Assembly (NCBI GenBank): GCA_001986395.2
Contig: MQVO02000004.1
Span: 1,550,001-1,614,000, forward strand
Source: Irpex lacteus
Taxonomy: Eukaryota > Basidiomycota > Agaricomycetes > Polyporales > Irpicaceae
Reading direction: 5' to 3'
DNA: 64,000 bases
Position numbers and translations under genes: made by a program. The notes under the pieces were generated by a model that was given only the letters and a program-made list of their open reading frames with translations, was not told the origin of the DNA and made no database searches. Each line of letters starts with the position of its first letter. The stretch's first letter is position 1. Shown one piece after another: positions 35,655 through 49,083 of the stretch.

Positions 35655-36268
35655 ATGGTCAGTATCGAATGGCGTCTTGATCCCTATGCAAAGCCATTAA
35701 ACAAACCTACATGTTTGACGTAGTCTCACACCGTCGATATCCCCCCAGAGCTCAAAACAGCTCTGCGCAAGTTCAGGTTCGCACGCCGCAATGCTGGACA
35801 CGCCGCCATCGTGGTCAAGATCAACAAGCAGAAATTGATCATGGAGGAGGTCGAACAGTTTGACAACATTTCGCTTGAAGATCTAGCTGAAGGTGAGTGT
35901 CGTGTGTAGTTGATACGACCAACGAAGACGCACCAATGAATCCGTCGCAGAACTCCCGGAGAATGCACCACGATATGTTGTGCTCTCATACGAACTTGCA
36001 CATGATGATGGCCGCAAATCATTCCCCCTTGTACTCATTAACTGGGCACCAAGCTCATCTGAAACGAGCCTGCTCACCTTGCATGCCAGCGCGTTGTTGG
36101 ACTTCCAGGGCACAGTCAGTACTCGTTCTCCGTGATTATACCATCGCTTGTAGATCTGAGTCCTCTTTTGCGTTCGTCAAGGCGGATGTTGGCAAAGTAG
36201 TGGAAGTCAGGGAAGGTGCAGAGGGCTTGACAGCGGAGATCGTGAACGCGAAACTGTTGCACTCGTAG
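35655..36268 (+). CDS. GMF1: Glia maturation factor (ADF-homology actin regulator)
   Basis: Four coding exons (35655-35657, 35724-35892, 35951-36114, 36182-36268) give 140 residues, the family length. GMF binds the Arp2/3 complex and promotes debranching of actin filaments in the cytosol. Motifs: DIPPELKTALRKFRFARR, AAIVVKINKQKL, ELPENAPRYVVLSYEL, FPLVLINWAPSSSE and LLTLHASALLDFQ. The first coding exon is just the start codon: ATG is followed at once by the donor GTCAGT, and the acceptor TAG lies before TCTCACACC. Only this join gives an initiator Met in frame with the conserved N-terminus. Confidence 0.95.
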
Positions 36269-37254
36269 GTTAGTAAAGCATCAAGCATGTCTGCGGTTCC
36301 AATGCTCACCACCTTCTCCTCTAATCCAGATCTAATCATAGACCTAGCAGAAACATCCAACCCTTGTATAGTAGCTGAATAGGACACACTGATGTGTAAC
36401 AATGAACGGATACATGGCATCACGCCAGAAAGGAGGCCTGCGTGCGCAATCGTGTAATGAGCGCTCCAGGACCTGCTCTGTCCTAGATCGCAGGGATCTG
36501 TCTTCTTTGGTTCGCAATGCGTGGCTCAAACGAGTTCACAAAAGGGTACGAAGTGGGGATCCAACGTTCAACGTTCAATCCTCGAACTCGCAAGTCAGGA
36601 TGTCAGTTTTGGTCTGTCTTAGGGCGCTGGCAGACCGGTCGGTCCCGCAGGCGTAGCAGCAGCACGTCGTTCCCATCAGTGTGACTCCAAGGCTCAATTT
36701 TTCGTTCTAATTGGCTGTGATGAACATCATTACAAGTCGACTGTAGAGGATTGTCCACAGAGGTGGCAAACATACAGGTAACACGGTAATACCTTACCTT
36801 CGGCGTGGTTCAAGTTGCTATATGCGTCGGGAGCGAATGGACGCCACAAGGCAAGGCCGGTACCTCTTAGAGAAGGATTGACCGCTGTGTCAGGAACAGC
36901 ATTGCGAGCCAAGTGCATGGGCTGTGATTGAGTTCGTTCATTGACGGTGTGATTAACGTTCCCCGGAGTCTCGTGCCTGTATATCTCGCGCGATATATGA
37001 GGAGGTGAGCAGTTCAGGTTAGTTTACCCAGGGTTAGGCATTGGGTTGAGGGTACGAGCTTCCTCCTCTTCGTAGCCAAAGTAAAGATGCACATTTACCG
37101 CCAGCAGCCAGCAATAGTGAAAGCATGTCGTATTGACGTACGCGTTGTACATATGATAGCCCAAAGTATGCTATAGAAACACATTTGGCGAGACGATGAA
37201 CAGGCTGGGTGAGATGCCAGAGGAGATGCAAATTGAAGGGAACTTGGTATAGCA
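36269..37254. other. Intergenic, convergent 3' ends
   Basis: 986 bp between the stop codons of GMF1 and the mitochondrial carrier gene. Several short open frames occur, none with family resemblance or splice support. Confidence 0.5.
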
Positions 37255-38688
37255 CTAGTCATGCGGTAAGTTGTCGATATATGAGGCGGTTACATCGAAC
37301 AGAGTCCATAGGAGACCATGGGTGGTGACACTACGCAATGCGCTCACACCGAGTCCCCGGTAAATTCTCGTCAAGCCTTGGTGGAAAGGCCGCGGTGCGT
37401 CCTCAGGGCCTATAAGCAGAAGTATCGTGAGTGATGCACGCTTTCAGGGTATTTTGACCGCCTGACCTCGGATAAGACGGTGTAGCGTCTCTAGCATCCC
37501 TCGAGGCGGAGTACCTGCCAGTGCCCGCTGTTGTATCTTAGTTTTTACCCTGAAGAAGAGTCAGTTTGAGCCATATCTGTCACGAGCCACGATAACGAGA
37601 GACATACACGTCAACCGGATAGATCAAAGCCCATGAAGACACGCCTGCCAGTGACCCGCACAGGAACGGGATCAGCGAAGTATGAATGGGCATCCATGCT
37701 GGTGGTGGACCTTGCTCTCCGGAGAGTTGCCTGCCCATGATATGCCGCAACCCGTCATATTCGAAGAAATACAATGAGGTTCCCAAAGTATCCCGCACTG
37801 ACATAGAAGCCCGTGTGTGAGCGTACCGAGCACAAAATTGGGCCTAGACACTCACAGCAGTGTATCCGGAACCCAGTGTAAAGCCCTTTTAACCCATTGT
37901 TTCTGTAGATTTCGCGTACAGCCGAAGATGTACTGGGTGGTTTTGCTATCTTTTGGCCTTTGCTCTCCGCGATAGAATATTCCAGCTGACGCCTGACTTT
38001 AACAAGCTCGAAGGCTTGAACAATTGTATGTTAGCTACCTAGGAGCGCTGAAAGCAGTACGCCACTCACGAGTACTCCCAACGGAGATCAAAGAACCAGA
38101 AAGTGCGCCACTAGAAGGACTTCAGAACATATCATATGGGCATGGATGCAATCACAAACCCCAGACCACCCGCAGCCGCGGAATCGATTAAATTATCGCG
38201 CGTAAATAAATTGTTGTCCCGACAGAACTCTTTGGTGCGCGTATATATTGTAAATGAGGCCGCACCTGCACATGTGACATTTAGGGGAGCAGTTAGCCTC
38301 CTCAGGGTGAGGTCATTCGAGTGAAGGGAGGTACGCACGAACAAATGAGATGGTCACAAGTGGGATCCACAGCCCGCGATAGAACCCTACTACACCCTCC
38401 TCTCGATAGACTTGTAGCGCGAGCCGTGGGATAGAAATTCGGGTTTTCGTTGTTTGCAGCCTCGACTTAAGAGAGTCCAACTACGCAGGATAGATAGAAT
38501 GGTCAGTGTTTCTCTACGGTCGACATAGATACTGATACGAACCGGATAGCCGGCGAATGTGGAAACATAGCTGGCAGAGATTGCGCATACAACGGATTTA
38601 TTTCCTACAAAGATATTGGGACGTCGCTCAGCAATCACGTAGCATGACTAACGAACAAATGAGAAGCACGTACGTCGGAGGTACTCAT
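37255..38688 (-). CDS. Mitochondrial carrier family (SLC25) protein
   Basis: Nine exons (38688-38674, 38626-38543, 38480-38339, 38265-38160, 38110-38070, 38014-37856, 37797-37608, 37549-37467, 37409-37255) give 324 residues. The three tandem carrier repeats each carry the PX[DE]XX[KR] signature: YPLDSLKSR, TPFELVKVR and YPVDVVKTK. Each is followed by a glycine-containing second helix (GFYRGLW, GLYTGFR, RIYRGLG). The protein sits in the inner mitochondrial membrane and exchanges small metabolites; the substrate cannot be told from these motifs. An in-frame Met 14 codons upstream (38730) is an alternative start. The 5-phase exon chain closes without any stop. Confidence 0.93.
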
Positions 38689-39209
38689 GGCGAGCAGCAG
38701 AGTCAAAAAGAATGTTGAATGGCCTGTCATCACGTCTCAATCAACACGCGAGCCATCTTAATCCTCAACGATTTCAGCACGTACTCTGTCTCACTCATAG
38801 GAAGGTGTCAACTGGGCCCAGTGCGAGCAAGCCAGTTCCGTGCGCCCGCACGAGCAGAACAAATGCAGTCACAGTGTCGTGGTGGTCGTTGCGTTTAATA
38901 CGAAAGAGAGAAGGTGAGGGTAGGAGGCAACATTCGACAAGCGAGAACCTGCCAATTCACCCGAGCTCCATGACGCGCGACGGGCGCTTGACGCAGTATA
39001 TATTCATGAGCGTCGGCCGTACCAGTTATTGCACCCGACGCAGGCTCCTTGAACTCAGGAAGTAACTTTATTGCCCAAACGCAGGCATCCGCACAAAGCA
39101 TTATACGCAACATAAGACTATATATACAAAACGGTCATTTATCTTCCCAACAAGCGTGATCGTCCCAATGACAGAGAACTATGATAAGCTTATCATCCCC
39201 TGGAACATC
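38689..39209. other. Intergenic region
   Basis: 5' flank of the carrier gene and 3' flank of the Rrn6-like gene. No supported coding region. Confidence 0.55.
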
Positions 39210-42200
39210 TCAAAACCCTCCGAGCCTCTTCTTCGCCGGTTTCTTCTTAGCAGCAGGTCGACCACCAAAAGGACCTGGAAGAACTTGCGTGCTTGGAATA
39301 AACATCTCTTGTGACTGGGATCCCTTCTGAGAAACATATGCATCGGGCTGACTGCCCATACGCGGAGCAGCCATCACTACGTCCTGCGACTGCCAGTTGG
39401 CCTTGGGCAGTACACGAGGAGGCTGGCTGGATAAGATGGGTGGTGGTGCCATGGGTATACTTGATGCGATGACCGGCGGAGCCTTCTGAGATTGAGTCTG
39501 CTGAGTCGGACGGAGCGCCGCTTCATGCACCGGGGGGAGCCGCGTCGGACGGATAGGCCGTGGTGCAGCAATGCCAGAGATACCGTATGGATCATAATAC
39601 ATGTAAGACTCGGGGTCGTTGCCAATCTCCCAGTCCTTGAGAAGTAGTCGTACTCCAAGCGGCTGTTCAGGCTTGCGTTCATGTTCCTTCTCTTCCGCAT
39701 AGTGATCGCTTCCTTTACTGAAATCGGGGCGCAAGAAACCGAACTGCACCGGGGGAGGCTCAGGTACACCGATGGACATAGCTTCTGTAGCCCGCGACAT
39801 GGTCTCGAAAACATCGTCCTCCGCATTGCCAGATAGGTCGGGGTTGAGTTTGACAGGATTTGGAGCGTAAACGTCAGTTGATAGTGCCAGATCCAACGTG
39901 AGCTGCTCTCTGGCTTCGCCTTCCCTACGGATCGACGGTCCAGTCCGATAATCGTCCAGTTGCAGATCATGCGAGCTCAAGGCATCGAAAGTGTCCTCCG
40001 GAGAAGGGCACAGCTCAGGTAGGAACCTGCTAACGTACGGATGGATATCATAATGCCATGGTGCCTCTCTAGCGACTTGCTCAAGAGGGATCCTGTTTTG
40101 TCGTAAGGCACGGAATCCCCGTCTTGAGTTTAGCTCGTTCCCTGTGAAGAAATCCGTCCTAGACGGGGTATCTGGCTCCTGACCAGAACGAAACACGACG
40201 TCGGATCTGCAGCACGATATGGTGAGTTCAATAGAGAGTCGGATCAGAAGGGACATACGCAGTCAACATGTTGTCGACAGGTTCATCCAAAGTGCTCCAG
40301 AAAGATCGCATAGCATCAAGTGTGTTGTAGACGGCTTCACCGCTATCTTCCATGCTGTCAGAGTTCAGTGCGAATATCCCTGCAAGAACGTTTATAATGA
40401 ATCCTACTTATGATGACGATAAACTCACGTTGAGTAGGTTGCTCCAAATCAATGACGCTGTACGTCCTTCCGCCGAGTTGGCCATATTCGGGATCCAAAT
40501 TTTTCGACCTCTCGGCTAGCTGCTGTACATCCTCAGACCATGCATGCGTACTATCGACATCTATGTTCTCCTCCGGCTCGGATACGGTCAGGTCGAGTCG
40601 ATGAATACTACCGCGATCGGATAGACGTAGAAATAATGCCTTATCGTCGTTTGTATCTGAAGGACGGCGGATCAGAGCGCTGCCGGCGACGCTCTCGCCT
40701 TCAATTTCGAAAGGTGGGAGGCTATAGGCCGGGGTGTTCATATGAACAACACCTTGACCGTCTTGAGTCACGTCGTATATAGTGACGAGATTGCTTCTCG
40801 ACGACGTCAAAAACGTCAAAGGACCTATAAGATGTTGGAAAATGCATGGATCAAATAGAATGAGTTCGTACCACCGGAGAACGACATAGTTTGCAATCGC
40901 AGGGTTCTATCCTTCTGGCGACCATGTTTATAGCCGATAAGAGGAGTCTTCGGAAACCTCTCGTCGAACCATGTGATGTCGCTCACAGTAAGTGCTCGAA
41001 TCATATGGTCGGTGCCAGGGACTTCAGCATCAGTTAAAGGCTCGTGCGTAGTCGTCAACAACTTGAGACTTTCCGATTTACTCTGGAAAGGTAGTCAGTT
41101 GACTGACCGTCTGTTTGAAATGTTTATCACATACTCTAAAATCGATCATGCTCAGAGTTGAGCTCGAGAGTAATAGCAAAGCATCTTCACTGGATGAGCG
41201 TATGATTCTCCAAAACTTGTCATTCGGCACGTTTGCCGGAGGAGCATACATTAGATGCCTGCGCATGGATTTAAACACCATTCAAAGATAGATAGGAAGA
41301 GAAGAGAACGTACGTCGAGCGTTGAGAATCGGCGAAGCAGTTGTAGATCTGTCCTTGATCCGTCACTGCGATGATCGAAGCATATCTGCCGGTGGTCAAT
41401 GTGGGGAGCAGCACGTCAACGATATGTCGCTGGCCCGTTTGCGAGCGCGTCCACGTAGCCAATACATCAATAGATGTTTCTTCTGCCGTTCCTCCTTCCC
41501 ATTGCAGCTGTGTGAGATGGGTCGAGCCAACTGTCCGAACGGCCATATACGTGCCTAGTTAAAGCATAAGTCTAGGCCTATTGAAGTATGATACACATTC
41601 TCTACCTTGCAAGGCGTCAGGCGTGTCGCTGTGATATCCTACAATTTGGTCAATGGGCGTGTCGAATGTCTTGATAACCTTGGCAGAAGGGCGAAAGGTA
41701 ATATAGTCGCGTGTACTATAAGTCAACTGGGATAGATCTTTTGTACGTCAGCTGTTGATCGCATTAAGATAGTGGGAGCAACTTACTGAGATCGCGTCCA
41801 GTTGGGCCTACAGGGAATGCTAGATATGCTAATTTCCTTCGTGTTCGCTCAGAGCGCGTAAGGAACGCCAGTTTGTTTCCGTCAAACGGATCCATCTCCA
41901 GGGACTCAGACGCATGACGAGCATCTTCTGTCAACTCTGCGCGTATAACATCTGAGGCGATGTCTACGTCGGGGTAGTGGGTGCGCAAGAATTGGGCCTT
42001 GATAGAAATGGCTCAGCACATGGCAAAGATCGAAAGAATAGTCAAGTACCCCTTGCTCCGCCTTGTGCGTCACGTTGAGAGTAGCAACAGCAGGCACCTT
42101 TGGGTATGTGGCGGGGAATATCTTCGTAGGGGGGCGGTGTGCCCGTAGCCTCCTTCCTAAGGACAGTATAAGCAAGCGGCAAACCAGTTTAAAATATAAT

Positions 42201-42413
42201 GGCTAGTATACCTGTGTCGTTCAGTCCAAGATACGTCCATTCTACTCTTCTTCCCTGGCGTATGAGGTTCGCGGCGGCTACGGACCCCTGTTCTACTATC
42301 GGGTAGGCACCAGAGCCAGAATCCGCCGCTGTCTTGCCCGTTGCATCACTTCCTTTCTTGCCCTTCTTGCGTGGCGTTGAGTGCTGACTGTATCCTGTGG
42401 GCCAAAAGTCCAT
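39210..42413 (-). CDS. Rrn6-like RNA polymerase I initiation factor
   Basis: Ten exons (42413-42212, 42156-42050, 41997-41787, 41737-41606, 41554-41314, 41258-41135, 41082-40872, 40824-40429, 40379-40259, 40206-39210) encode 913 residues. The N-terminal MDFWPTGYS, the following WTYLGLNDTG, a middle region with many short strands typical of a beta-propeller, and a Pro/Gln-rich C-terminus ending in KKKPAKKRLGGF together resemble the Rrn6/TAF1C family. That family helps place RNA polymerase I on rDNA promoters in the nucleolus. The call rests on overall layout and memory of basidiomycete members, not on a catalytic motif. The exon chain itself is secure, since all ten phases agree. Confidence 0.7.
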
Positions 42414-42560
42414 TCCATGGGTTGAGAATTTGAAGAAACAGGTGAGCGAATTTATAGTGGGTGACCGCTTCTGACAAGCGAAACTCTAGCGAGCGTCTGA
42501 AACAAAATGAGAAGCGGCGAAGTGTGTAGCGCCCGATATTCTTACCTTCTGTCGTTGACC
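42414..42560. promoter_or_regulatory. Compact bidirectional promoter, Rrn6-like/uL3m
   Basis: Only 147 bp separate the two start codons, so the promoters and both leaders overlap. The pairing of a Pol I factor and a mitochondrial ribosomal protein suggests shared growth-linked control; this is inference. Confidence 0.6.
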
Positions 42561-43730
42561 ATGCTCAGACTCTGGACTCTGCGGCCACAGCGAGGCGTCG
42601 CCGCGGCGAATAGGTTTATCTCTTCGACTGCCGCGAAGAACGCTTCTGCATCGACCAGCACTGCCGCAGAGGAGGTCGACTCGAAATGGACTCCGGATTC
42701 CATACGAACTGGGCTTATTGCTCGTAAGCGTGGCATGACCGCAATGTATGATGACCACGGCACACGAGTTCCAGTTACTGTGCTTCAGGTGCGTTATAAT
42801 ATTTTAATGGCTACACTCTCCTCTCACAACCATGTATATCTTACAGCTGGAGAATTGTCAAGTCACGGCCAACATTAAGTTCGTTCGGCCAGACAAGACT
42901 GAATACCATGCGGTACAAGTAGCGGCAAGTGACAGACCGGCGAAGACGACTACAAATCAAATGCTGGGCCATTTTAAGAAGGCAGGTGTTGCACCCAAGC
43001 GGATTGTGAAGGAGTTCCCTGTCTCGCCCAATGCTCATGTACCAGTTGGTGCGTGATGAAACCTGGTCTATTATCCCTGTGCTCACACGTCACGCAGGCA
43101 CCACATTCTCTGCGATTCACTTTGTTCCCGGACAATTTGTTGACGTGGCTGCGAAGTCGTATGTTATTATTATTCCGGAGCAGTCATTAGGATACTCAGA
43201 GGCTTTCACAGGATCGGCAAAGGTTTCCAGGGTACAATGAAGAGATGGAATTTCAAGGGTTTGCGCGCGAGTCATGGTGTTTCTATATCACATCGTGCCG
43301 CAGGAGCTATCGGCGCCCACCAGGTATGTATGCATAGCCGTTTGAGCCATGCCCCATCTTGACACGACTGTGGTGACTGCAGGATCCGGGACGTGTATGG
43401 CCAGGCAAGAAGATGGCAGGTCGCTTGGGCGGCGAACGCATAACAACACAAAACCTGACAGTGGTTCGAGTGGACACCAACCTCGATCTCATATATGTCA
43501 AGGGCTGTGTGCCAGGTGTAGACGATGCTCAAGTGCTAATTCAGGACGCCAAGAAGAGACTGATCCACGCCGCACACGTCGCTCAAGCCAAAAGCAAATT
43601 CGACGCTCTCCTACCCAAATACGTCTCTGACCTGCCTTTCCCTGCTGGTACGAAAGAAATGGCCAAGGACTTCCCCCCTGTCTTGGAGGCCATATCGAAA
43701 CGCTCCAGCCCGTTCATTCCTCGAGAATAG
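42561..43730 (+). CDS. Mitochondrial ribosomal protein uL3m
   Basis: Five exons (42561-42788, 42847-43048, 43098-43158, 43212-43323, 43383-43730) give 316 residues. The N-terminus is Arg/Ala/Ser-rich without acidic residues until about 36, as expected of a mitochondrial targeting peptide. The L3 fold follows: [18 protein letters not shown], then FVPGQFVDV, then the signature [17 protein letters not shown] with [16 protein letters not shown], then [17 protein letters not shown]. This is the yeast MRPL9 equivalent in the large mitoribosomal subunit. It is divergent from the Rrn6-like gene. Confidence 0.96.
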
Positions 43731-44244
43731 ATGTGACCCAGTATATCATAATACATCACTCCTAATGCTGACTATTTGACTTTCTCTGGCACTTGTCAGA
43801 TGTGTCCGCTCTGCTTGGTGGGCTCTTTGACCGCGATTGGCTGTTGGCAATTGGGTCTGTCACGGCAAGTCACACGTCAAGGCCACTCGTGTGACGAATG
43901 ATACGCTCTGCGGTAAGTACGTGTGAGGTACCTTGAGTAGTCACTGTATTGCTCGAATGATTGTGAATGAGCTTGCACATCCGTCGATCTGCCTTACACT
44001 ACACTGACGTCCTTGCAGATCGGACCTTCGTCAGGGTAGCAACTAGCCTCGCATCGACCGCGCCCGCTGTTCATACGTGCTATGCTAACAACGTACGGCG
44101 CGTCGACTCTGGTATATATGCGTTCCGTTGTCTATGACTGACCCCAGGCTGCATCCTCACTTTCATACCTAGAGCCCGGTGCTCTCTCCACATATTTTTC
44201 GGAATTTCGAATCTTTTCCCTAGTCATTCTTCATTCCTATCGTC
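43731..44244. other. Intergenic region, promoter of the secreted-protein gene
   Basis: 514 bp. A TATATATG sequence at 44110-44117 lies about 130 bp before the start codon of the next gene. No coding region seen. Confidence 0.5.
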
Positions 44245-45811
44245 ATGCAGCTCTTCACCCTCCTTTCTTCCTTTATTATAGTAGCTGGTGCTCGACCCGT
44301 ACCCCAAACGTAGGTACATCGCGTATAATGGGAGGGGTTATCACTGAAACTATTATTTGCAGCGCACCAGTTGGAAACTCCACAGGTCTTCCAACCCTCA
44401 ATAGCAGCACCACAATCAGTGTTCAAGATGCGTTAAGCCTCTTGTCAGCCGGCAGCGCTCCTTCTGCAACTTCCGTATCAGTGTTGGCTTCCGCCTCTGC
44501 TTCGGCTGCATTGACTTCTGCAGCTGCTGCAGCGTCCTCCGCTGCGACGGGCTTGGCCGATGCAGCCAACGCAACGGTCTCCCTATCACTAAATTCTTCA
44601 GAATCTGCGACTTCAGTCCTATCAACGGACTTCCCCACAGCCACACCCGCGACTGATGACGGCTCTGACGGCAACTCCACCGACACTTCTACCCCCGACT
44701 TGTCCAGCCTCTCGGCTCTTCCCACAGCATCACTTGACAATAGTACCGACACCGTCACCGCTGTTGCATCGTCTGCCACTGCTACAAACGTCGGCGCCAG
44801 CTACGCTCTCCCTACAGACATACCCCAGGCATGCATAGCCAAGGTTACTTCAAACGTCTCTGCATCTAACGTCATCACCGCCAGTATTGCGGACAGCACT
44901 GGGCTCTCATCTGTTAGCCTGGACGCCGGTCTATCCGGTATTGACACGAGCACACTGACCGCCTCTACCGTCAACACTTCAACCACAGACTCGGCCGTCT
45001 CTAGCTTTGTCTCCGTTAATGTGACGGCCACTGCAGTTGCGTCGGCATCCGCCACTTCCGTACCCCTCGCTTCTGGCAGTGTATCTGCATCCGCAGCATC
45101 CATCTCTAAATCGTTGTCTACTATTGGAACTGGTACCACCTCACCTTCGGCCACCGTTGCCACCGCTGCTTCTAGTGCAGTTGCATCAAGCTCCGCTGTG
45201 TCACCTTTACAACTTGTGAAGCGTATTGCTCAGGACGACCTTCCCGATGTCGCTCAAAGCTGGCAAGAGCTATGTGTATGTCTTGTATCATTATTCAGTG
45301 TAATCAACAACTCACATACATCGGTTCAATCACGCAGCTTGCAAGCGGAGGAGATATCTTCACCAACGAGCCTTGTGTAAACCTAGCTGGAGTCAACGGC
45401 ATCAATGCACTCTTGGCTGACGCGGATCCTTGCGACCAGCAAGACAATGCGGACGCCATGATTGATTTTGCGAAGTCCGCGGGTGTTACCAACTCGGCCG
45501 ACCTCATCGCCAATGCTGTCGCTTACAGGCAACACCCTCGCAACGCCTTCAGTATCAATGGTGTTATTCCCTCTACCCCCTACTGCCAGAAGGCACCGAA
45601 AAATGACGAATTGAAGGGTATCGTCAATGCTCAGCTTCCTGGTGTTAGCCCTGGTGTGTATGGCGGTCCGAGCTTTGGTCTTGTGGCTTTTGGTGATCGT
45701 GAGTCGAATCATCTTTTCTCTGTGCGTTAGCTGCAAACTGACCCCCGTTGTGTAGCCTCTTCGTGCCCGTTCGGTACTTCACCCAATGTTGACAGCTGCG
45801 GCTGCTCTTAG
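44245..45811 (+). CDS. Secreted Ser/Ala/Thr-rich protein with Cys-containing C-terminal domain
   Basis: Four exons (44245-44309, 44363-45275, 45338-45698, 45756-45811) give 464 residues. Residues 1-16 form a signal peptide (MQLFTLLSSFIIVAGA). About 290 residues follow that are mainly Ser, Ala, Thr and Val, with many NxS/T sites, as in O-glycosylated cell-wall stalks. A Lys-Arg pair at 308-309 is a possible Kex2 site. The C-terminal domain carries seven Cys (for example TNEPCVNLAG, ADPCDQQDNAD, STPYCQKAP, SSCPFG, SCGCS) and resembles uncharacterised secreted proteins of Agaricomycetes. The function is unknown; a wall or effector-like role would be speculation. Confidence 0.88.
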
Positions 45812-46213
45812 AAATTTTGTATGCCACCTGAGCGGAGTAAGACTATGTTACTAGTAGTACTCTAGATAGTGTGCATTGTGGACAGCAGGTCCTGTTGATT
45901 GGTTCCCCAATGTGGGGCGGTACCCATCAACTAAATGCCACGTAGTAATGTACACCAGCCTATTATCAGTGTGCCCGTACTCGAATTATGATTTTTCCGT
46001 GTATTCTTAGCCAATTCTCGCAATCCACAGAACCCTACACTGCCAATGGCACCTCCGAACGTCGATGAGGGCTATCCAGAAAAGGAAGTTGGCAGCTTTG
46101 GATCCTAACACGACCAAACACATCTTAGACGTTACCGGCGTCTCTAGTAATTCGACTGCACTGATTGAGCCACAACTGCTACATCTCACTCAATCCTTCT
46201 CGTCACTGGCATC
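45812..46213. other. Intergenic region
   Basis: 3' flank of the secreted-protein gene and 5' flank of SRP102. No supported coding region. Confidence 0.55.
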
Positions 46214-47247
46214 ATGGCGCAGGATACTGTTGTGTCCGAGGAGGTCACCGACTATAATGTACCCACGCCCGAGGTTCTTTCCCCTGCCAAGGTGCTCTCG
46301 TCGCAGACACTCCTACTGGCCTCGTTGCTCTTTGCCGTCCTCCTCGCTGTCGGTGCGTTGCACTGTTCGAATCTGAGTCGTAAGCTGACGCGTTCTTAGT
46401 GTTCTTTGCTGTACGCAGAAAGTCACAATCCAAAGGCAGCTCTCTTCTTCTTGTAGGACCCTCGGATGGTGGAAAGACAGCAATTTTAAGCACTGTGCGT
46501 CACCAGTCATGACATATTATATGTATCTCGTAACACTTGCCCACTATGTCACAGCTCGTGTACAAGAGGACTCTACGAACACATAGCTCTATGCAAACAA
46601 ATATGGCTTCAATCTCGCTACCGCCATCTTCCAAAGCTCTTAGGATAGTCGATGTCCCGGGACACCCACGTATACGCGACCAATTTCGCGAGTATATGCC
46701 AGATGCGAAGGCTGTCGCATTCATTGTAGATGCCAGTACGGTATCCAGGAATGGTGCAGCAGTAGCCGAGTGCGTCCTCTCTTCCCGCCTAGATGCGCTG
46801 CGGTCCTCTTATGCTCATGTTCCATCATGCAGGCATCTCCATCACGTACTCCACGTTCTCACTTCACTGCCTCCATCACAATCACCACCAGCCTTTGCCA
46901 TCCTCGCACATAAATGTGATGCACTGAAAGCATCAGCAAGCGCAACAGCAGAGCAGCTTGCCATCAACCGAGTGCGCACAATCCTCGAACGAGAGCTGGA
47001 CAAACGTCGAACTTCGCATGCCGGTGGAGTTGGCGTGGAGAGCTTGGGCGGAGAGGGAGAAGAAGGCACAGAATTAGGTGGCCTGGAGTGCTCAGGGAAT
47101 GGCGAGTTCAGATTCGCGGAATGGGAAGGAGGTGAAGTGGCGTTCTTCGGCACCTCCGTTGCTGTTGGCAAAGCCGTGCCTGCTGAGGACAACGAGAAGG
47201 AGAAGGATGGCCTGGCACCCTTCCGCGAGTGGCTTTGGGAACTTTAA
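46214..47247 (+). CDS. SRP102: Signal recognition particle receptor beta subunit
   Basis: Four exons (46214-46352, 46400-46494, 46555-46769, 46833-47247) encode 287 residues. The protein is an ER membrane GTPase that anchors the SRP receptor alpha subunit. One membrane segment lies near residues 30-52 (TLLLASLLFAVLLAV and VFFAVRRK). The GTPase motifs are G1 GPSDGGKTA, G3 DVPGHPRIR, and a G4-like LAHKCDA, in which His replaces the usual Asn. A Gly/Glu-rich loop precedes the last strand (AFFGTSVAVG). The C-terminus WLWEL is typical. The genes for Sar1 and Gpi14, also ER proteins, follow within 3 kb on the same strand. Confidence 0.93.
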
Positions 47248-48184
47248 GGTCGCCGCCGTTTCCCCTGTGTTGTTGTATTATAATGCCCATTCACATATTA
47301 TCCCCATTTTGCCAAAAATGAGCCCAACGTACTCGGGTTGGGCGGTTTCATACCAGCCCACGGGTAATCGCGACGTACTACACCCTCTACATTCAGGCGG
47401 TCTGACACGCATTACCAGAAGGATCGCCCCTTGCTAAACTCGCAGATGCAGTATCCTATGTGCCAAAGAATATACTGCACCTCAGGCCGCTGCCATTAAC
47501 TTAGTGTCGGGCGTCATAGATCAAAGCCAAATAGATGTAAACACAGATGTGGTATAAAGTTGCTCAACGCGAGGTGTTTTTTTTCTTCACGCATCCTTTT
47601 AGACAGTGCCCACCCCTCCAGTAACCAACACGTAGGGTGAGGCGATTGTGGTTGCGGAGAGGAACCACGGCAGATTAAAGAGCTCTCGCACTACCTGTTC
47701 TCTTGAATAGGTTAATAGTGTAGTGAGTGTCAGAACTTCCATACATTTTACAACCGTATCGTATCGTTCATGTTGGATAGAATAATGTTATCTTAGTCAG
47801 TATGTCTGTCTAGAAATGAAAATCATGTTCTATCAACACATTCATGGACATCGACCTCTTCAAGCTCGTGTCCGAGGCCAATGTCTGTTAACTTCAACTT
47901 GACATCTCTCGTGAACAACCACAGGGCCCTAAATTTTTACGCTTGTACAGAGAACATAGCGTGTTACGTTGATTTCAAGTACGAGGCATATTTAAGCCCG
48001 TTGTACGTTGTGTGCAGTGTCATTCACGAATTGCACGATTAATATTGGCAGATGCCTTGATTTGTGACTGTGGCCACGTCAGAGCGCCTAGCCTGTCACA
48101 CTGTGACATCACGCCACTATGCGAGCGTCATGACGGGCCTCGCTGGGCAGCAACGCCTCTGTCCTCAACTCAACCTCTACAGCC
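47248..48184. other. Intergenic region before SAR1
   Basis: 937 bp. It probably holds the SRP102 3' flank, the SAR1 promoter and a long leader. I looked for tRNA arms and small open frames and found none that hold together. Confidence 0.5.

Positions 48185-49083
<899 letters not shown>

Noticed and set aside
44423..45163. Long antisense frames in the Ser/Ala-rich gene
   Set aside because: They are low-complexity shadows caused by the repetitive codons of the sense strand.
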